A stretch of 64,000 nt of DNA from Vibrio agarivorans (GCF_030409635.1 NZ_JAUFQF010000004.1:1336241-1400240); one strand, 5' to 3'; positions 21,347 through 31,440 are shown, counted from the stretch's first letter. The notes: generated by a model from the sequence alone, not told the origin. Numbers and translations: made by a program.

Positions 21347-22381
21347 ATGTTAAGAGTTGCCATTAATGGATTTGGCCGCATTGGGCGCAATGTTCTTAGA
21401 GCGGTTTATGAAAGCGGTAAGCATCAACAGATTCAGGTCGTTGCAGTAAACGAGTTGGCCCAACCGGATGCGATGGCTCACCTGCTTCAATATGATACCA
21501 GTCATGGGCGTTTTCATAAGCGCATCTCCAACGATCAAGAACACATCTACGTTCACCATGAAAGTGGTGAATACGATTCCATCCGTATTCTGCATTTGGC
21601 AGAGGTTGATCTGCTTCCTTGGCGAGACTTAGGGGTCGATATCGTGCTCGACTGCACCGGAGTATTTGGCTCACAGGCAGATGGTCAGGCGCACATTCAA
21701 GCTGGTGCAGACAAAGTGCTGTTTTCTCACCCTGGCAGCAACGATTTAGACAACACAATTATCTATGGTGTTAACCAAGACACTTTGCGCGCAGAGCACA
21801 AGGTGGTCTCAAACGGTTCGTGCACGACTAACTGTATTGTGCCAATCATCCAAGCTCTCGATGATGCGTTTGGGATTGATTCTGGCACCATCACCACGAT
21901 TCACTCTTCAATGAATGACCAGCAAGTCATTGATGCCTATCACACTGATTTACGTCGAACTCGCTCAGCGAGTCAGTCCATCATCCCTGTTGATACAAAA
22001 CTTCATAAAGGGATTGAAAGAATTTTTCCGAAATTTTCTAACAAATTTGAGGCCATTTCTGTGCGTGTACCGACGGTAAATGTGACCGCGATGGACTTAA
22101 GTGTCACAATTAATACAAATGTGAAAGTTAATGACGTAAATCAAACCATTGTGAATGCCTCTCAGTGTACATTACGGGGTATCGTTGACTATACTGAAGC
22201 GCCGCTCGTTTCCATCGATTTTAATCATGATCCCCACAGTGCGATCGTTGATGGAACCCAAACAAGAGTGAGCAATGGGCATCTCGTCAAGATGCTCGTC
22301 TGGTGCGATAACGAATGGGGTTTTGCCAACCGAATGCTGGATACAGCACTGGCAATGCAAGCATCAGACAAGAGCGAATAA
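21347..22381 (+). CDS. epd: D-erythrose-4-phosphate dehydrogenase
   Basis: GapA-like enzyme of 344 residues with the N-terminal NAD-binding fold ([22 protein letters not shown]) and the catalytic cysteine in [12 protein letters not shown] (near residue 159). It oxidises erythrose-4-phosphate to 4-phosphoerythronate for pyridoxal-phosphate synthesis. The gene order epd-pgk-fba is conserved in gammaproteobacteria and is complete here. The ATG at 21347 gives the family N-terminus; its AAGG is closer than usual, and a TTG at 21335 is an alternative. Confidence 0.95.
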   Translation: MLRVAINGFGRIGRNVLRAVYESGKHQQIQVVAVNELAQPDAMAHLLQYDTSHGRFHKRISNDQEHIYVHHESGEYDSIRILHLAEVDLLPWRDLGVDIVLDCTGVFGSQADGQAHIQAGADKVLFSHPGSNDLDNTIIYGVNQDTLRAEHKVVSNGSCTTNCIVPIIQALDDAFGIDSGTITTIHSSMNDQQVIDAYHTDLRRTRSASQSIIPVDTKLHKGIERIFPKFSNKFEAISVRVPTVNVTAMDLSVTINTNVKVNDVNQTIVNASQCTLRGIVDYTEAPLVSIDFNHDPHSAIVDGTQTRVSNGHLVKMLVWCDNEWGFANRMLDTALAMQASDKSE

Positions 22382-22399
22382 GGGGATCGAGAGAAATAT

Positions 22400-22420
22400 T
22401 TATTTTTCACTTGAAAATAA
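22400..22420. promoter_or_regulatory. NagC/Mlc-type operator candidate upstream of pgk
   Basis: Palindrome TTATTTT-N7-AAAATAA; the paired arms extend to ATATTTATTTT / AAAATAAATAT around a 7-nt centre. It lies 99 bp upstream of the pgk start. The same 21-bp layout occurs upstream of deoR-glmS, mtlA and nagB in this window. Confidence 0.6.
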
Positions 22421-22519
22421 ATATAAAGTCTCCATATTCGTTAGTAGTTTGAAGGATTAACGAGCTCGGCCGGATGCCGGGCTTAACAAACATTAATTAT
22501 TAAGTTGAGAGGACAAATC

Positions 22520-23680
22520 ATGTCTGTAATCAAGATGACTGACCTGGATCTAGCAGGTAAACGCGTATTCATCCGTGCTGACCTTAACGTTCCAGTAAAA
22601 GACGGCAAAGTAACTTCAGATGCACGTATTCTTGCATCACTTCCTACTATCAAAATGTGTCTAGAAGCTGGCGCTAAAGTGATGGTGACATCTCACCTAG
22701 GCCGTCCAACGGAAGGCGAGTACGCAGAAGAGTTCTCTCTACAACCTGTTGTTAACTACCTAAACGATGCACTTGAGTGTGACGTTAAACTAGCGAAAGA
22801 CTACCTAAACGGTCTAGAGCTTAACGCTGGTGAGCTAGTTGTTCTTGAAAACGTTCGCTTCAACAAAGGCGAGAAGAAGAACGAAGAAGAACTATCTAAA
22901 GCATACGCAGCACTTTGTGACGTATTCGTAATGGATGCATTCGGTACGGCGCACCGTGCACAAGCATCAACTCACGGTGTTGGCATGAACGCTCCTGTAG
23001 CGTGTGCAGGCCCTCTACTAGCTGCTGAACTTGAAGCACTAGGTAAAGCGATGGACAACCCAGAGCGTCCACTAGTGGCTATCGTTGGTGGTTCTAAAGT
23101 ATCTACTAAGCTGACGGTTCTTGAGTCTCTATCTAAAGTTGCTGACCAACTTGTTGTTGGTGGCGGTATCGCGAACACGTTCATCGCTGCTGACGGCCAC
23201 AACGTAGGTAAGTCTCTATACGAAGCTGACCTAGTTGAAACTGCTCAGAAACTAATGAAAGAGTGTTCTATCCCAGTAGCAACTGACGTTGCATGTGCGA
23301 AAGCATTTGACGAGAACGCTGAAGCTGAAATCAAGCATGTTTCAGAAGTTTCTGACGACGACATGATCTTCGACCTAGGTCCAGATTCAACAGCAGCACT
23401 TGCTGAAATCATCGGCAACGCGAAAACTATCCTTTGGAACGGCCCTGTAGGCGTATTCGAATTCAAGAACTTCGAAGCAGGTACAGCTGGTATCTCTAAA
23501 GCAATCGCAGAATCTGCAGGTTTCTCTGTAGCAGGTGGTGGTGACACGCTAGCGGCTATCGACAAGTTCGGTATCAAAGCTGACGTATCTTACATCTCAA
23601 CAGGCGGCGGTGCTTTCCTTGAGTTTGTTGAAGGTAAAGTACTTCCAGCAGTAGCGATGCTAGAAGAGCGCGCTAAGTAA
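22520..23680 (+). CDS. pgk: phosphoglycerate kinase
   Basis: Glycolytic enzyme of 386 residues with canonical segments: [20 protein letters not shown] near the N-terminus, [27 protein letters not shown], the [15 protein letters not shown] hinge region and [13 protein letters not shown] near the C-terminus. It transfers the acyl phosphate of 1,3-bisphosphoglycerate to ADP. The ATG at 22520, with GAGAGGA upstream, gives the family N-terminus [16 protein letters not shown]. Codon use is extremely biased, in line with very high expression. A small hairpin (22463-22483) and a NagC-like palindrome lie upstream. Confidence 0.98.
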   Translation: MSVIKMTDLDLAGKRVFIRADLNVPVKDGKVTSDARILASLPTIKMCLEAGAKVMVTSHLGRPTEGEYAEEFSLQPVVNYLNDALECDVKLAKDYLNGLELNAGELVVLENVRFNKGEKKNEEELSKAYAALCDVFVMDAFGTAHRAQASTHGVGMNAPVACAGPLLAAELEALGKAMDNPERPLVAIVGGSKVSTKLTVLESLSKVADQLVVGGGIANTFIAADGHNVGKSLYEADLVETAQKLMKECSIPVATDVACAKAFDENAEAEIKHVSEVSDDDMIFDLGPDSTAALAEIIGNAKTILWNGPVGVFEFKNFEAGTAGISKAIAESAGFSVAGGGDTLAAIDKFGIKADVSYISTGGGAFLEFVEGKVLPAVAMLEERAK

Positions 23681-23686
23681 CTTTGT

Positions 23687-23715
23687 AAAAGCGGGAGAGT
23701 TATTCTCCCGCTTTT
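23687..23715 (+). terminator. terminator after pgk
   Basis: A 12-bp stem including the A/T pairs (AAAAGCGGGAGA / TCTCCCGCTTTT) with a 5-nt loop and T-rich tail; some read-through into fba is likely, because the two genes usually share transcripts. Confidence 0.8.
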
Positions 23716-23832
23716 CTGTTTGCTGCACGCCTAATTGATTTCTGCTAGAATTCGACGTGTTGTGAGCAAACGTTTGCAAAAATTTAAACGTAACAGTTAA
23801 TTTTAAACGACAGAATATATAGGATTAATTCC

Positions 23833-24909
23833 ATGTCTAAGATCTTCGATTTCGTAAAACCAGGTGTTATCTCTGGCGACGACGTACAGAAAGTATTTGA
23901 AGTAGCTAAAGAGAACAAATTTGCTCTTCCTGCAGTAAACGTTGTTGGTACTGACTCTGTAAACGCAGTACTAGAAGCAGCAGCTAAAGTTAAGTCTCCA
24001 GTTGTTGTTCAGTTCTCAAACGGCGGTGCAGCTTTCTTCGCTGGTAAAGGCGTTAAACTTGAAGGTCAAGGTGCACAAATCCTTGGCGCTGTTGCTGGTG
24101 CTAAATACGTTCACGCTGTAGCTGAAGCTTACGGTGTTCCAGTTATCCTGCACACTGACCACGCTGCTAAGAAACTTCTTCCATGGATCGACGGTCTACT
24201 AGACGCGGGTGAAGAGTTCTTCGCGCAAACTGGTAAGCCTCTATTCTCTTCTCACATGCTAGACCTTTCTGAAGAGTCTCTAGAAGAGAACATCGAAACA
24301 TGTGCTAAGTACCTAGAGCGCATGGCTAAAATGAACATGACAATCGAGATCGAACTTGGTTGTACTGGTGGTGAAGAAGACGGCGTTGATAACTCTGATA
24401 TGGACGCATCTGAGCTTTACACTTCTCCAGAAGACGTTGCTTACGCATACGAGAAACTAAGCGCTGTTTCACACCGCTTCACTATCGCGGCTTCTTTCGG
24501 TAACGTACACGGCGTTTACAAGCCAGGTAACGTTGTTCTAACTCCAACTATCCTACGTGACTCTCAAGCATACTGTGCAGAGAAGTTCGGTATCGCACCT
24601 AACGCTCTAAACTTCGTATTCCACGGCGGTTCTGGTTCTACTGAAGCAGAAATCCAAGAGTCTATCGGCTACGGTGTTATCAAAATGAACATCGATACTG
24701 ATACACAGTGGGCTACATGGGACGGCGTTCGTGCATACGAAGCTGAGAACCGTGACTTCCTACAAGGTCAAATCGGTAACCCTACTGGTGAAGACGCGCC
24801 AAACAAGAAGTACTACGATCCACGCGTATGGCTACGTGCTGGTCAAGCTTCAATGGTTGCTCGCCTAGAGAAAGCATTCGCTGACCTAAACGCTGTAGAC
24901 GTACTATAA
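23833..24909 (+). CDS. fba: class II fructose-bisphosphate aldolase
   Basis: Protein of 358 residues, the size of class IIA FbaA. Zinc ligands are visible in VPVILHTDHAAKKLL (His near 110) and in FGNVHGVYKPGNVVL and FVFHGGSGSTEAEI (metal- and substrate-binding loops). It cleaves fructose-1,6-bisphosphate into two triose phosphates and works in the reverse direction in gluconeogenesis. Strong codon bias as in pgk. It ends the epd-pgk-fba block and is followed by a perfect terminator. Confidence 0.98.
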   Translation: MSKIFDFVKPGVISGDDVQKVFEVAKENKFALPAVNVVGTDSVNAVLEAAAKVKSPVVVQFSNGGAAFFAGKGVKLEGQGAQILGAVAGAKYVHAVAEAYGVPVILHTDHAAKKLLPWIDGLLDAGEEFFAQTGKPLFSSHMLDLSEESLEENIETCAKYLERMAKMNMTIEIELGCTGGEEDGVDNSDMDASELYTSPEDVAYAYEKLSAVSHRFTIAASFGNVHGVYKPGNVVLTPTILRDSQAYCAEKFGIAPNALNFVFHGGSGSTEAEIQESIGYGVIKMNIDTDTQWATWDGVRAYEAENRDFLQGQIGNPTGEDAPNKKYYDPRVWLRAGQASMVARLEKAFADLNAVDVL

Positions 24910-24944
24910 TTCGACTGAATTAAATCGTCACATCTAATATATCT

Positions 24945-24970
24945 AACCCGCTCTTTGAGCGGGTTTTTTT
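24945..24970 (+). terminator. terminator after fba
   Basis: Perfect 9-bp stem AACCCGCTC / GAGCGGGTT with a TTT loop and a long T-run. Confidence 0.9.
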
Positions 24971-25239
24971 GTGCCTAAAGATGAATTATTAACGAAATGG
25001 CAACAAAAGTATGGAAAGTCGTCAAAAAGTTGCTTAGGCTGTAAGAAAATAGTGAAAGTTGTTCAATAAAGAGCTGTTTTTTAGGTGGTTGTTGGTAAAA
25101 TGCCGCCGCTCCAAAAGAGTGAGTGTTCTGTTTGGTTTTAATAGAAGTAACAATAGCCAACAGCAGATGCTCGTGTGTGCTCTTATTTTTTATATCTAAG
25201 ACACAGGGACATTTAGGTTAGATATTTTAAGGATTAACT

Positions 25240-26106
25240 ATGTCAACAGAATCAACAGGCATTGAGACTCCACTTGTGGATGGAGTTGCAGAAGCTGAAA
25301 AATGGTTAACGAATAATAGCGATCTATTGATTCAGTACGGAGTGAATATTCTTTCTGCACTACTGATTCTATTTATCGGTAATATCATCGTTAAAGCGGT
25401 AGCGAATAGCGTTTCGAAAGTGCTCGAAAAGAAAAAAATGGATAAAGCGGTCGTTGAGTTTATCCATGGTTTAGTTCGTTACCTGCTATTTGTGATTGTT
25501 CTTATTGCAGCACTAGGCAGAGTCGGCGTACAAACCGCTTCAGTCGTTGCGGTTATTGGTGCTGCCGGTTTAGCAGTCGGTCTTGCTCTTCAAGGCTCAC
25601 TATCGAACTTCGCTGCAGGGGTATTGATTGTGGCTTTCCGCCCATTCAAGTCCGGAGATTACGTTGAAATCGGTGGTGTTGCTGGCTCAGTCGAGTCAAT
25701 TCAGATCTTCCAAACCGTTCTAAAAACACCAGATAACAAGATGGTTGTGGTTCCGAATGCTTCTGTGATCAACGGTGCAATCACTAACTATTCTCGTCAC
25801 GATACACGCCGTGTAGATATGGTAATCGGTGTTTCTTACAATTCAGATCTTCAACTGACGAAGCAAGTGATCCGTGAAACGCTAGAAAAAGACGAGCGTA
25901 TTCTTAAAGATCCTGATATGACGATCGGCGTTTTAGCGTTAGCAGATTCGTCGGTTAACTTCGTAGTTCGTCCATGGTGCAAAACTGCCGACTATTGGGA
26001 CGTATTCTTTGATTCTCAACAAGCAATCAAAGAAGCCTTAGATGCAGCTGGTATTGAAATTCCATTCCCACAAATGGATGTGCATTTAAATAAAGTTGAG
26101 GCGTAA
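25240..26106 (+). CDS. mscS: small-conductance mechanosensitive channel MscS
   Basis: Protein of 288 residues, the size of E. coli MscS. There are three N-terminal transmembrane helices; TM3 is the pore helix with the Gly/Ala pattern (VVAVIGAAGLAVGLALQGSLSNFAAG, residues about 104-129), followed by the beta domain (FRPFKSGDYVEIGGVAGSVESI) and the cytoplasmic cage. It opens under membrane tension and releases solutes after osmotic downshift. It is downstream of fba, as in other Vibrio and Enterobacteria, but has its own 330-bp upstream region. Confidence 0.97.
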   Translation: MSTESTGIETPLVDGVAEAEKWLTNNSDLLIQYGVNILSALLILFIGNIIVKAVANSVSKVLEKKKMDKAVVEFIHGLVRYLLFVIVLIAALGRVGVQTASVVAVIGAAGLAVGLALQGSLSNFAAGVLIVAFRPFKSGDYVEIGGVAGSVESIQIFQTVLKTPDNKMVVVPNASVINGAITNYSRHDTRRVDMVIGVSYNSDLQLTKQVIRETLEKDERILKDPDMTIGVLALADSSVNFVVRPWCKTADYWDVFFDSQQAIKEALDAAGIEIPFPQMDVHLNKVEA

Positions 26107-26156
26107 GCCTCAATAGATTTAAGACATTGAATACCAAGAAACGAAGATAAAGTAAG

Positions 26157-26181
26157 CGAGGCCTATTTGGCCTCGTTTTTT
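26157..26181 (+). terminator. terminator after mscS
   Basis: A 7-bp stem CGAGGCC / GGCCTCG with a 5-nt loop and a six-base T-run, between mscS and the convergent deacylase gene. Confidence 0.85.
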
Positions 26182-26191
26182 GTATCTGGTA

Positions 26192-26701
26192 TTAAAGCAA
26201 GTGAATAGGGTTGCTCAAAGTAGTGAGTAGTTGCTTGAGGCTTGATTGTGATAAACCAAAGGTGATGTCTGGCCTTCCGGGGGTATAGAGCACTTCATTT
26301 GCTTCGAGAAGGCGTTTATCGATGACTAAACTAATCTCATCTTCAAGCCCGAAAGGGCACACTGCACCGGGATAACACCCCAGCTTATCCACCATCTCTT
26401 GATCGGGACAAATCGACACTCGCTTGCCTAGAACCTCTTTTATCGCTTTGCTATCCAGACGCGAGTCTTTATCGGTGAGGTAGACAGCATAGCGCTCTGT
26501 CCCTTTTAGTTTTAAGAACAAGCTTTTGCTGTGGACACCTTGCCAACCAAGCTGCTGCGCGACTTTAACATCGGTGACGAAGTCTAAAATCGGCTCATGT
26601 TGCCATTGAGAAAAGTCGATGCTGTGTTGGGCCAGGTGTTCAAGTGTCCACAAATACAGGTCGTGTGACTTTTGGGCGATATAGTCAGAATTAGCATCCA
26701 T
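26192..26701 (-). CDS. YbaK/ProXp-like aminoacyl-tRNA deacylase domain protein
   Basis: Single-domain protein of 169 residues similar to the YbaK/EbsC/ProX superfamily, with the conserved loop GCYPGAVCPFGLEDEISLVID near the C-terminal third and the Lys-containing LFLKLKGTERYAVYLTDKD strand. Members remove wrongly attached amino acids from tRNA (for example Ala-tRNA(Pro)) as free-standing editing factors. The order of the motifs fits the ProXp-ala/PrdX branch, where the loop reads GAV-PFG. It lies 35 bp downstream of the unknown exported protein on the same strand and may be co-transcribed with it. Confidence 0.8.
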   Translation of the reverse strand: MDANSDYIAQKSHDLYLWTLEHLAQHSIDFSQWQHEPILDFVTDVKVAQQLGWQGVHSKSLFLKLKGTERYAVYLTDKDSRLDSKAIKEVLGKRVSICPDQEMVDKLGCYPGAVCPFGLEDEISLVIDKRLLEANEVLYTPGRPDITFGLSQSSLKQLLTTLSNPIHLL

Positions 26702-26736
26702 GCAAAATGATCTCGTATGGGGGGCGCAGTAGAGGT

Positions 26737-27279
26737 TTAGCTAAAGGCGCGAAAAAGCAATCTATCCAGATTAATCGCTTTTACATGACTTTGCCACAAC
26801 CCAAGTTCCCGCGCCTTGGTGAAGGAAAGGGATTGATTGGCCAAAGCAAAAAGCACCGAAGCATCGCTGACTATAAATGCTTGGTTATTCTCTTTAGGTA
26901 AAAGATGCGCAGTCGCGGTGACGGTTTCACCGTTGCCCGTTAATTGAATAAAATGGTTTCCAGAGATCTCATATAAGCTGACATCAAACACCTCTCCATT
27001 ATATTGTGGTTCAAGCTGCTTTTGCATTTGCCACATGATCATATCTAAGCGTTGGCTGTGCTTAGAAGATATCGTCAGTGTCTCTTTCTGTTTCGCGTCA
27101 TTGATGGCCAATGCGACAGAGAATGTGCCTTGTGGCATGGTCCCTAGGGTTTGAAACAATGCGCCGCCATCAAGAGTACATGACAACGCTGGCAAGGAGA
27201 GTGCAAGAGATAGTAATAGAACAACGAAGTGACGAGATAGTTTCGCTTGATAGCAATTCAATAAGGAAAGAGTGGACAT
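26737..27279 (-). CDS. unknown exported protein
   Basis: Protein of 180 residues that I do not recognise. The ATG at 27279 gives a basic start and a long hydrophobic segment (HFVVLLLSLALSLPALSC), that is, a Sec signal peptide; the Cys just after it makes a weak lipobox (ALSC), so it may be either periplasmic or a lipoprotein. The mature part has a beta-sheet-like composition with no clear catalytic motif. An earlier in-frame ATG (27312) is unlikely, because it would lie close to the alkylsulfatase terminator. It precedes the YbaK-like gene on the same strand. Confidence 0.6.
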   Translation of the reverse strand: MSTLSLLNCYQAKLSRHFVVLLLSLALSLPALSCTLDGGALFQTLGTMPQGTFSVALAINDAKQKETLTISSKHSQRLDMIMWQMQKQLEPQYNGEVFDVSLYEISGNHFIQLTGNGETVTATAHLLPKENNQAFIVSDASVLFALANQSLSFTKARELGLWQSHVKAINLDRLLFRAFS

Positions 27280-27317
27280 ATAGACTCCAGTTCGCACTTT
27301 CCATAGTGTCAAAGAAG

Positions 27318-27351
27318 AAAAAAGACCGTAGCGTTAGCATGCACTACGGTC
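27318..27351 (-). terminator. terminator after the alkylsulfatase gene
   Basis: On the reverse strand GACCGTAG / CTACGGTC forms an 8-bp stem followed by TTTTTTC. It lies between the alkylsulfatase stop and the exported-protein start and separates the two transcripts. Confidence 0.7.
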
Positions 27352-27405
27352 AAAGGAACCGCTCTATGAGTTAGAGCAGGCAGACGCAGTATTACTGAGT
27401 CATTG

Positions 27406-29466
27406 TTATAGGGCGCTTTTCACAGGGCCGTAAAGTTGCGCATCGACTTTCTGCCCCTCTTCAGGGCGAGGTACGATTTCAAACTTATCATCGAAGCGAA
27501 CCGAGACCGATTGCAGCTTGTTCAATACCTCAACATTACCTTCGATGTTGGCTTGACCTGATTTGAGAAGGTCTGCCATGGTGGTTTCACCGAGTAAGAT
27601 CTTCGTCAGGTCGGTTTTGTTGATGCTTAGCATCGCATCGGCTGACTGGCCAAAATCTGATACTTCGATGTTGCTAAGGTTGCCGTTCGACATCTCAACA
27701 AAGTGTTTCTCATCAATATCAGGCACGGCAATGTTCATGGTGAATGGCACTTTATCCGCATCTTTTGCCACGACCTGAACGGCTAAGTAGTCAAGCAGGT
27801 TCGTGACCGTCATTTCACTTAACACATCCGGCGATGCCGTTTTTGGTGCGCCAGGCATGGTACCGATACGTAACTCTTGTGCGCCCGTTAAGAAGATATT
27901 TCGCCAACCCGCTCCTTCGGCTTGATAACCTTGCTGTTCAAAGCTGTCTGCGAGTAGCTTGCGTGCCTCAAGGTGATCTGGCTGTGCAATCACCACTTTG
28001 TTTAGTGCAGTTGACACAAAGCGGTAGTGACCCTCACTGAAGTCTTGTTTGGCTTTTTTCACTACAGCGTCGGCGCCGCCCATGTACTCAACAAATTTTT
28101 CTGCCTCTTCTTTGACTGGCAGTGGGTTGAGGTTCGCCGGGTTCATATCAAAGTACCCTAAGTACATGTTGTAGACCGCACGTGCGTTGTGGCTATATGT
28201 GCCGTGGTAGCCATTGGTGTGCCATGCTTGGCGGATAGACTCAGGAAGTTCATCCGTGATCTTGGCGCCAATATCCTGCATCACCATACCGTTGTTGGCT
28301 AAGCGCAGGGTTTGGTTGTGGACAAAACCATAGTTGTCGCGCTGCAACTTCATAAATTCGTTGATGTTCTCATTACCCCAAATCGGTGATGAATGAGAGC
28401 CGAAGAGGTATTCAATATCGCCACCCCACGCGTTGATCATCGCATTGATGTCTTTTGACCACTTGAGGGCATCACGCACTTTTGCACCACGTAGCGTGTA
28501 GATGTTATGCATACCGTGATACATCATCTCACCTGTCCAGAGCGCATTCATTGAAGGAATATAAGCGGCACTGCCTGATGGCGCTTCAGTGCCAGCGGTA
28601 TCCATAAAGACGATCTCTAGCCCATCAATCGTTGTACTATAGAATTTTTGATCTTCGCTGCTCGGGAAGGTTTCATCTGGTGCGACTAGCGTGATCATGC
28701 CTTGTGACAAGCCATTGGCGAGTGCAGCATCTATTGCGCCCGTTTCAGAGGCTTTGCCTAGGGTACTACCGTATTGATAAGCAGTACGGCGTGACATGGC
28801 ATTGCCTGCTAATACATTTTCATCAACGGTCTCTTTAATGAAGCCATGTGGGGCATAGACCTTAACATCAGGGAAGCGGTCTTTAATGGCTCTTGAGCCA
28901 CCAAAGTGATCCGCATGACTATGAGAGTAGATCATTGCAACCACAGGAAGATCGCCGCCCTCAGGTACGTTATCTAGAAAGAAGTCCAGTGATGCTGCCA
29001 TGGCTTCTTGTGTGAGCAACACATCATAGACAATCCAGCCATTTTCACTGCGGATAAATGAGGCTGATGAGAGGTCGGTGCCTCGCACCTGATAAATACC
29101 TTCACGAACTTGATAGAGCCCATCGGCAGAGTGGTTGAGCTGAGCCTGTCGCCACAGTGATGGGTTGACCGTATCTGGCGCGTTTGCAGCAATAGACTGA
29201 CCCTTATGCAGGTGTGAGAAGCGATCGCTTAAACTCTTACGTGTTTCATTTGTCAGGGGAACGATAAGCCCTTTATCGTTATTGGCAAAGGCGTCCACAT
29301 CAGCAAAATCTAAGCTCTCTGCAAAGGTGTGGTTCGCTTGAATCGTGTGCTCACTCGCTGGCTTACCATAGGCAGTAATGTCACCCACAGGTTTTGAGCC
29401 CCCTGCGGCCAAAACGGGGAGTGAACTGACCATTGAAAGTGCGATTAACGTCTTATTCAGCTTCAT
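27406..29466 (-). CDS. secreted alkylsulfatase of the metallo-beta-lactamase fold (SdsA1-like)
   Basis: Protein of 686 residues with a signal peptide (MKLNKTLIALSMVSSLPVLAA). The binuclear zinc site HSHADH is at about residues 182-187, a further metal-binding part is in MDTAGTEAPSG and LFGSHSSPIWG, and the C-terminal third resembles the SCP2-like alkyl-binding domain of SdsA1 (ISVRFDDKFEI region). This architecture belongs to type III alkylsulfatases that split sulfate esters such as SDS. The ATG at 29466 is used; the frame is open 7 codons further up. A divergent LysR regulator, as in Pseudomonas sdsA/sdsB, supports the call. Natural substrates in a marine vibrio are unknown; algal or detergent-like sulfate esters are possible. 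Confidence 0.88.
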   Translation of the reverse strand: MKLNKTLIALSMVSSLPVLAAGGSKPVGDITAYGKPASEHTIQANHTFAESLDFADVDAFANNDKGLIVPLTNETRKSLSDRFSHLHKGQSIAANAPDTVNPSLWRQAQLNHSADGLYQVREGIYQVRGTDLSSASFIRSENGWIVYDVLLTQEAMAASLDFFLDNVPEGGDLPVVAMIYSHSHADHFGGSRAIKDRFPDVKVYAPHGFIKETVDENVLAGNAMSRRTAYQYGSTLGKASETGAIDAALANGLSQGMITLVAPDETFPSSEDQKFYSTTIDGLEIVFMDTAGTEAPSGSAAYIPSMNALWTGEMMYHGMHNIYTLRGAKVRDALKWSKDINAMINAWGGDIEYLFGSHSSPIWGNENINEFMKLQRDNYGFVHNQTLRLANNGMVMQDIGAKITDELPESIRQAWHTNGYHGTYSHNARAVYNMYLGYFDMNPANLNPLPVKEEAEKFVEYMGGADAVVKKAKQDFSEGHYRFVSTALNKVVIAQPDHLEARKLLADSFEQQGYQAEGAGWRNIFLTGAQELRIGTMPGAPKTASPDVLSEMTVTNLLDYLAVQVVAKDADKVPFTMNIAVPDIDEKHFVEMSNGNLSNIEVSDFGQSADAMLSINKTDLTKILLGETTMADLLKSGQANIEGNVEVLNKLQSVSVRFDDKFEIVPRPEEGQKVDAQLYGPVKSAL

Positions 29467-29565
29467 AGTCTCTCTCGGTTGAATCAAATAGGTTGAGAGA
29501 GATAGTAGGGGAGTGACATATTATAAAAAATAAACTAAATTTTATTTAAACTATTTCAAATTGGA

Positions 29566-30486
29566 ATGTATATGCCTAGCAACGTTAACTGGAACCAGTT
29601 TGCTATTTTTATTGAGGTCTATCGATTGCAGTCGATTTCTCGGGCGGCAGAGGTGTTAAACATGTCCCAGCCAGGAGTCAGCAATGCTTTACGACGCTTA
29701 CAAGCCGGGCTAGGCGTCGACCTGTTTGTGCGTAAAGGGCGAGGTATAGCGCCAACTGTGGCTGCGAATCTACTGGCGGAGCAATTAGAGCAAGCGACAC
29801 AGATGATTGATGTCGCATTAGAGCAAGTTGTTGAGTTTGACCCAGCCAAGCCACATCGTTTTGACGTGACAACCAATGAAGTAATCCAACACCTTTTGTT
29901 ACCCTACATCGACCACCCCATCGTCGGCAACTGTAAGATCAATTTGTCGATGACCCCGAGCTCAGACATTGATATTTCACAAAAGCTGGTGGAGAGCCAA
30001 ACGGATTTAGTGGTGGATATTCAAGATAACTTAATGAACTCATTCAGCTCTCAAGCCGTGCTGAAAGATGAAATTGTCGTGGTTGCTTCTGTGTCTCACC
30101 CTCAGCTGCAGCAGGGGGATGTATTGACGGAAGAGCTCTATTTTAGTCAAAAACACATTGTTCAGAGCTTGCGTCGAGCCAATCAGTTTATAGCGGACTT
30201 CTTTAGCTTAGAGCCACTTAGGCAGAGAGACATCGTGACTCAATCTGATTCCATTCTCTCTGCAATGATGCTGGCTTCACAAACTCATCACTTGACGGTC
30301 GTCTCGCGCTCACTGGCGAATCTATATGCGCAAAAAATGCGTTTGAATATGTTTGAACTGCCTTTTGAGGTTCGCTCTTTCAACCACACCTTATTGTGGC
30401 ATAGGCGCATGGAGCACAGTTCAGGGCATCGATGGTTAAGAGAGACGATTCAACAGCTTTTGACCATGGCAACCCAAAAGCACTGA
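29566..30486 (+). CDS. LysR-family regulator, probably of the alkylsulfatase gene
   Basis: Protein of 306 residues with an N-terminal LysR winged helix (FAIFIEVYRLQSISRAAEVLNMSQPGVSNALRRLQ, about residues 12-46) and a C-terminal periplasmic-binding-like effector domain. It is transcribed divergently from the alkylsulfatase, with 99 bp between the two starts, the standard LysR arrangement for control of the neighbour. The ATG at 29572 is an alternative start. The likely inducer is an alkyl sulfate or its product, by analogy with SdsB. Confidence 0.85.
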   Translation: MYMPSNVNWNQFAIFIEVYRLQSISRAAEVLNMSQPGVSNALRRLQAGLGVDLFVRKGRGIAPTVAANLLAEQLEQATQMIDVALEQVVEFDPAKPHRFDVTTNEVIQHLLLPYIDHPIVGNCKINLSMTPSSDIDISQKLVESQTDLVVDIQDNLMNSFSSQAVLKDEIVVVASVSHPQLQQGDVLTEELYFSQKHIVQSLRRANQFIADFFSLEPLRQRDIVTQSDSILSAMMLASQTHHLTVVSRSLANLYAQKMRLNMFELPFEVRSFNHTLLWHRRMEHSSGHRWLRETIQQLLTMATQKH

Positions 30487-30581
30487 TGTGAATTTTTTGT
30501 CAGTATGGCGGTCAGACTCTGTAGCGATTGCGCTCAATTCTCTATGCTAATCTCGAGGCACTAAATTAAGGAACTCTTGTG

Positions 30582-31286
30582 ATGAAACACTTAACTTCTC
30601 GTTTGACCCTCTCAGCAACCATTGTTCTGGGTGCATTGCTCCCCTTAACTTCCTCGGCTGCAGGCTTAGATTTTCCTCATATCCGCACCAGTGGCTATGG
30701 TGAAATTACCGCAGCCCCAGATAGCGCAGTTGTGTCTATTCGTGTCGAAGAGACTGCGCAAAGTGCTGAAGAAGCCAAGCAGCAAGTTGATAAGGCAGTG
30801 GAGACGTTCTTAACGCAAGCACAAGGCAAAGGGCTCAAGCGCGAAGAGATACAAAGTTCTAATCTGCATATTTCTCCTCAATACCGTTACCCTAAAAATG
30901 CCGAACCAGAGCTGGTGGGATACAGAGCCACACGCACCATTACGGTGACGATTAATGAGTTAGAGTCGTTGAATGCTTATCTGGATCTTGCGATGCAATC
31001 AGGTATCAACCGAGTGGATAACATTCAATTGCAAACAACCGAATACGACAAGTTCAAACAACAGGCATTAGAGCTTGCTATCAAGGACGCCCAGACAAAG
31101 GCACAGTCGTTAGCTCAAGGTTTTGGGCAGCAAGTTGACCAAGTGTGGGAGATTACCTATCAGCAAAACCAGCCACGTGTTATGCGAGCTGTTGCTATGG
31201 ACAGTAATGTCGAATCAGACTCTTATACTGATAAAACTATCGTTATTAGAGATAAAGTCGATGTCGTGTTTAAAATCTCTGACTGA
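30582..31286 (+). CDS. SIMPL-domain (DUF541) periplasmic protein
   Basis: Protein of 234 residues with a signal peptide (MKHLTSRLTLSATIVLGALLPLTSSAA) and the SIMPL domain: HIRTSGYGEITAAPDSAVVSIRVE at the start and KFKQQALELAIKDAQTKAQSLAQ in the middle, ending in IRDKVDVVFKIS. Members form multimeric rings (YggE/Bp26 type) and are linked with oxidative stress protection; no enzymatic role is known. The ATG at 30582 or a GTG at 30579 can serve as start, with AAGGA upstream. Confidence 0.85.
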   Translation: MKHLTSRLTLSATIVLGALLPLTSSAAGLDFPHIRTSGYGEITAAPDSAVVSIRVEETAQSAEEAKQQVDKAVETFLTQAQGKGLKREEIQSSNLHISPQYRYPKNAEPELVGYRATRTITVTINELESLNAYLDLAMQSGINRVDNIQLQTTEYDKFKQQALELAIKDAQTKAQSLAQGFGQQVDQVWEITYQQNQPRVMRAVAMDSNVESDSYTDKTIVIRDKVDVVFKISD

Positions 31287-31440
31287 TGTCCGCTTTTTGC
31301 TGCTATTGCGTAGAGAAGATGTTTTCTCTCTTAAAGTCATTGTTAGTCTAATGTTATAATGGGCTGTTTAGCCTGAATATTAAATAGTCTGCATGAAAGT
31401 ATGTAGGCTGACTTTGACAGAATTACAAGAGAGAGCCTGA

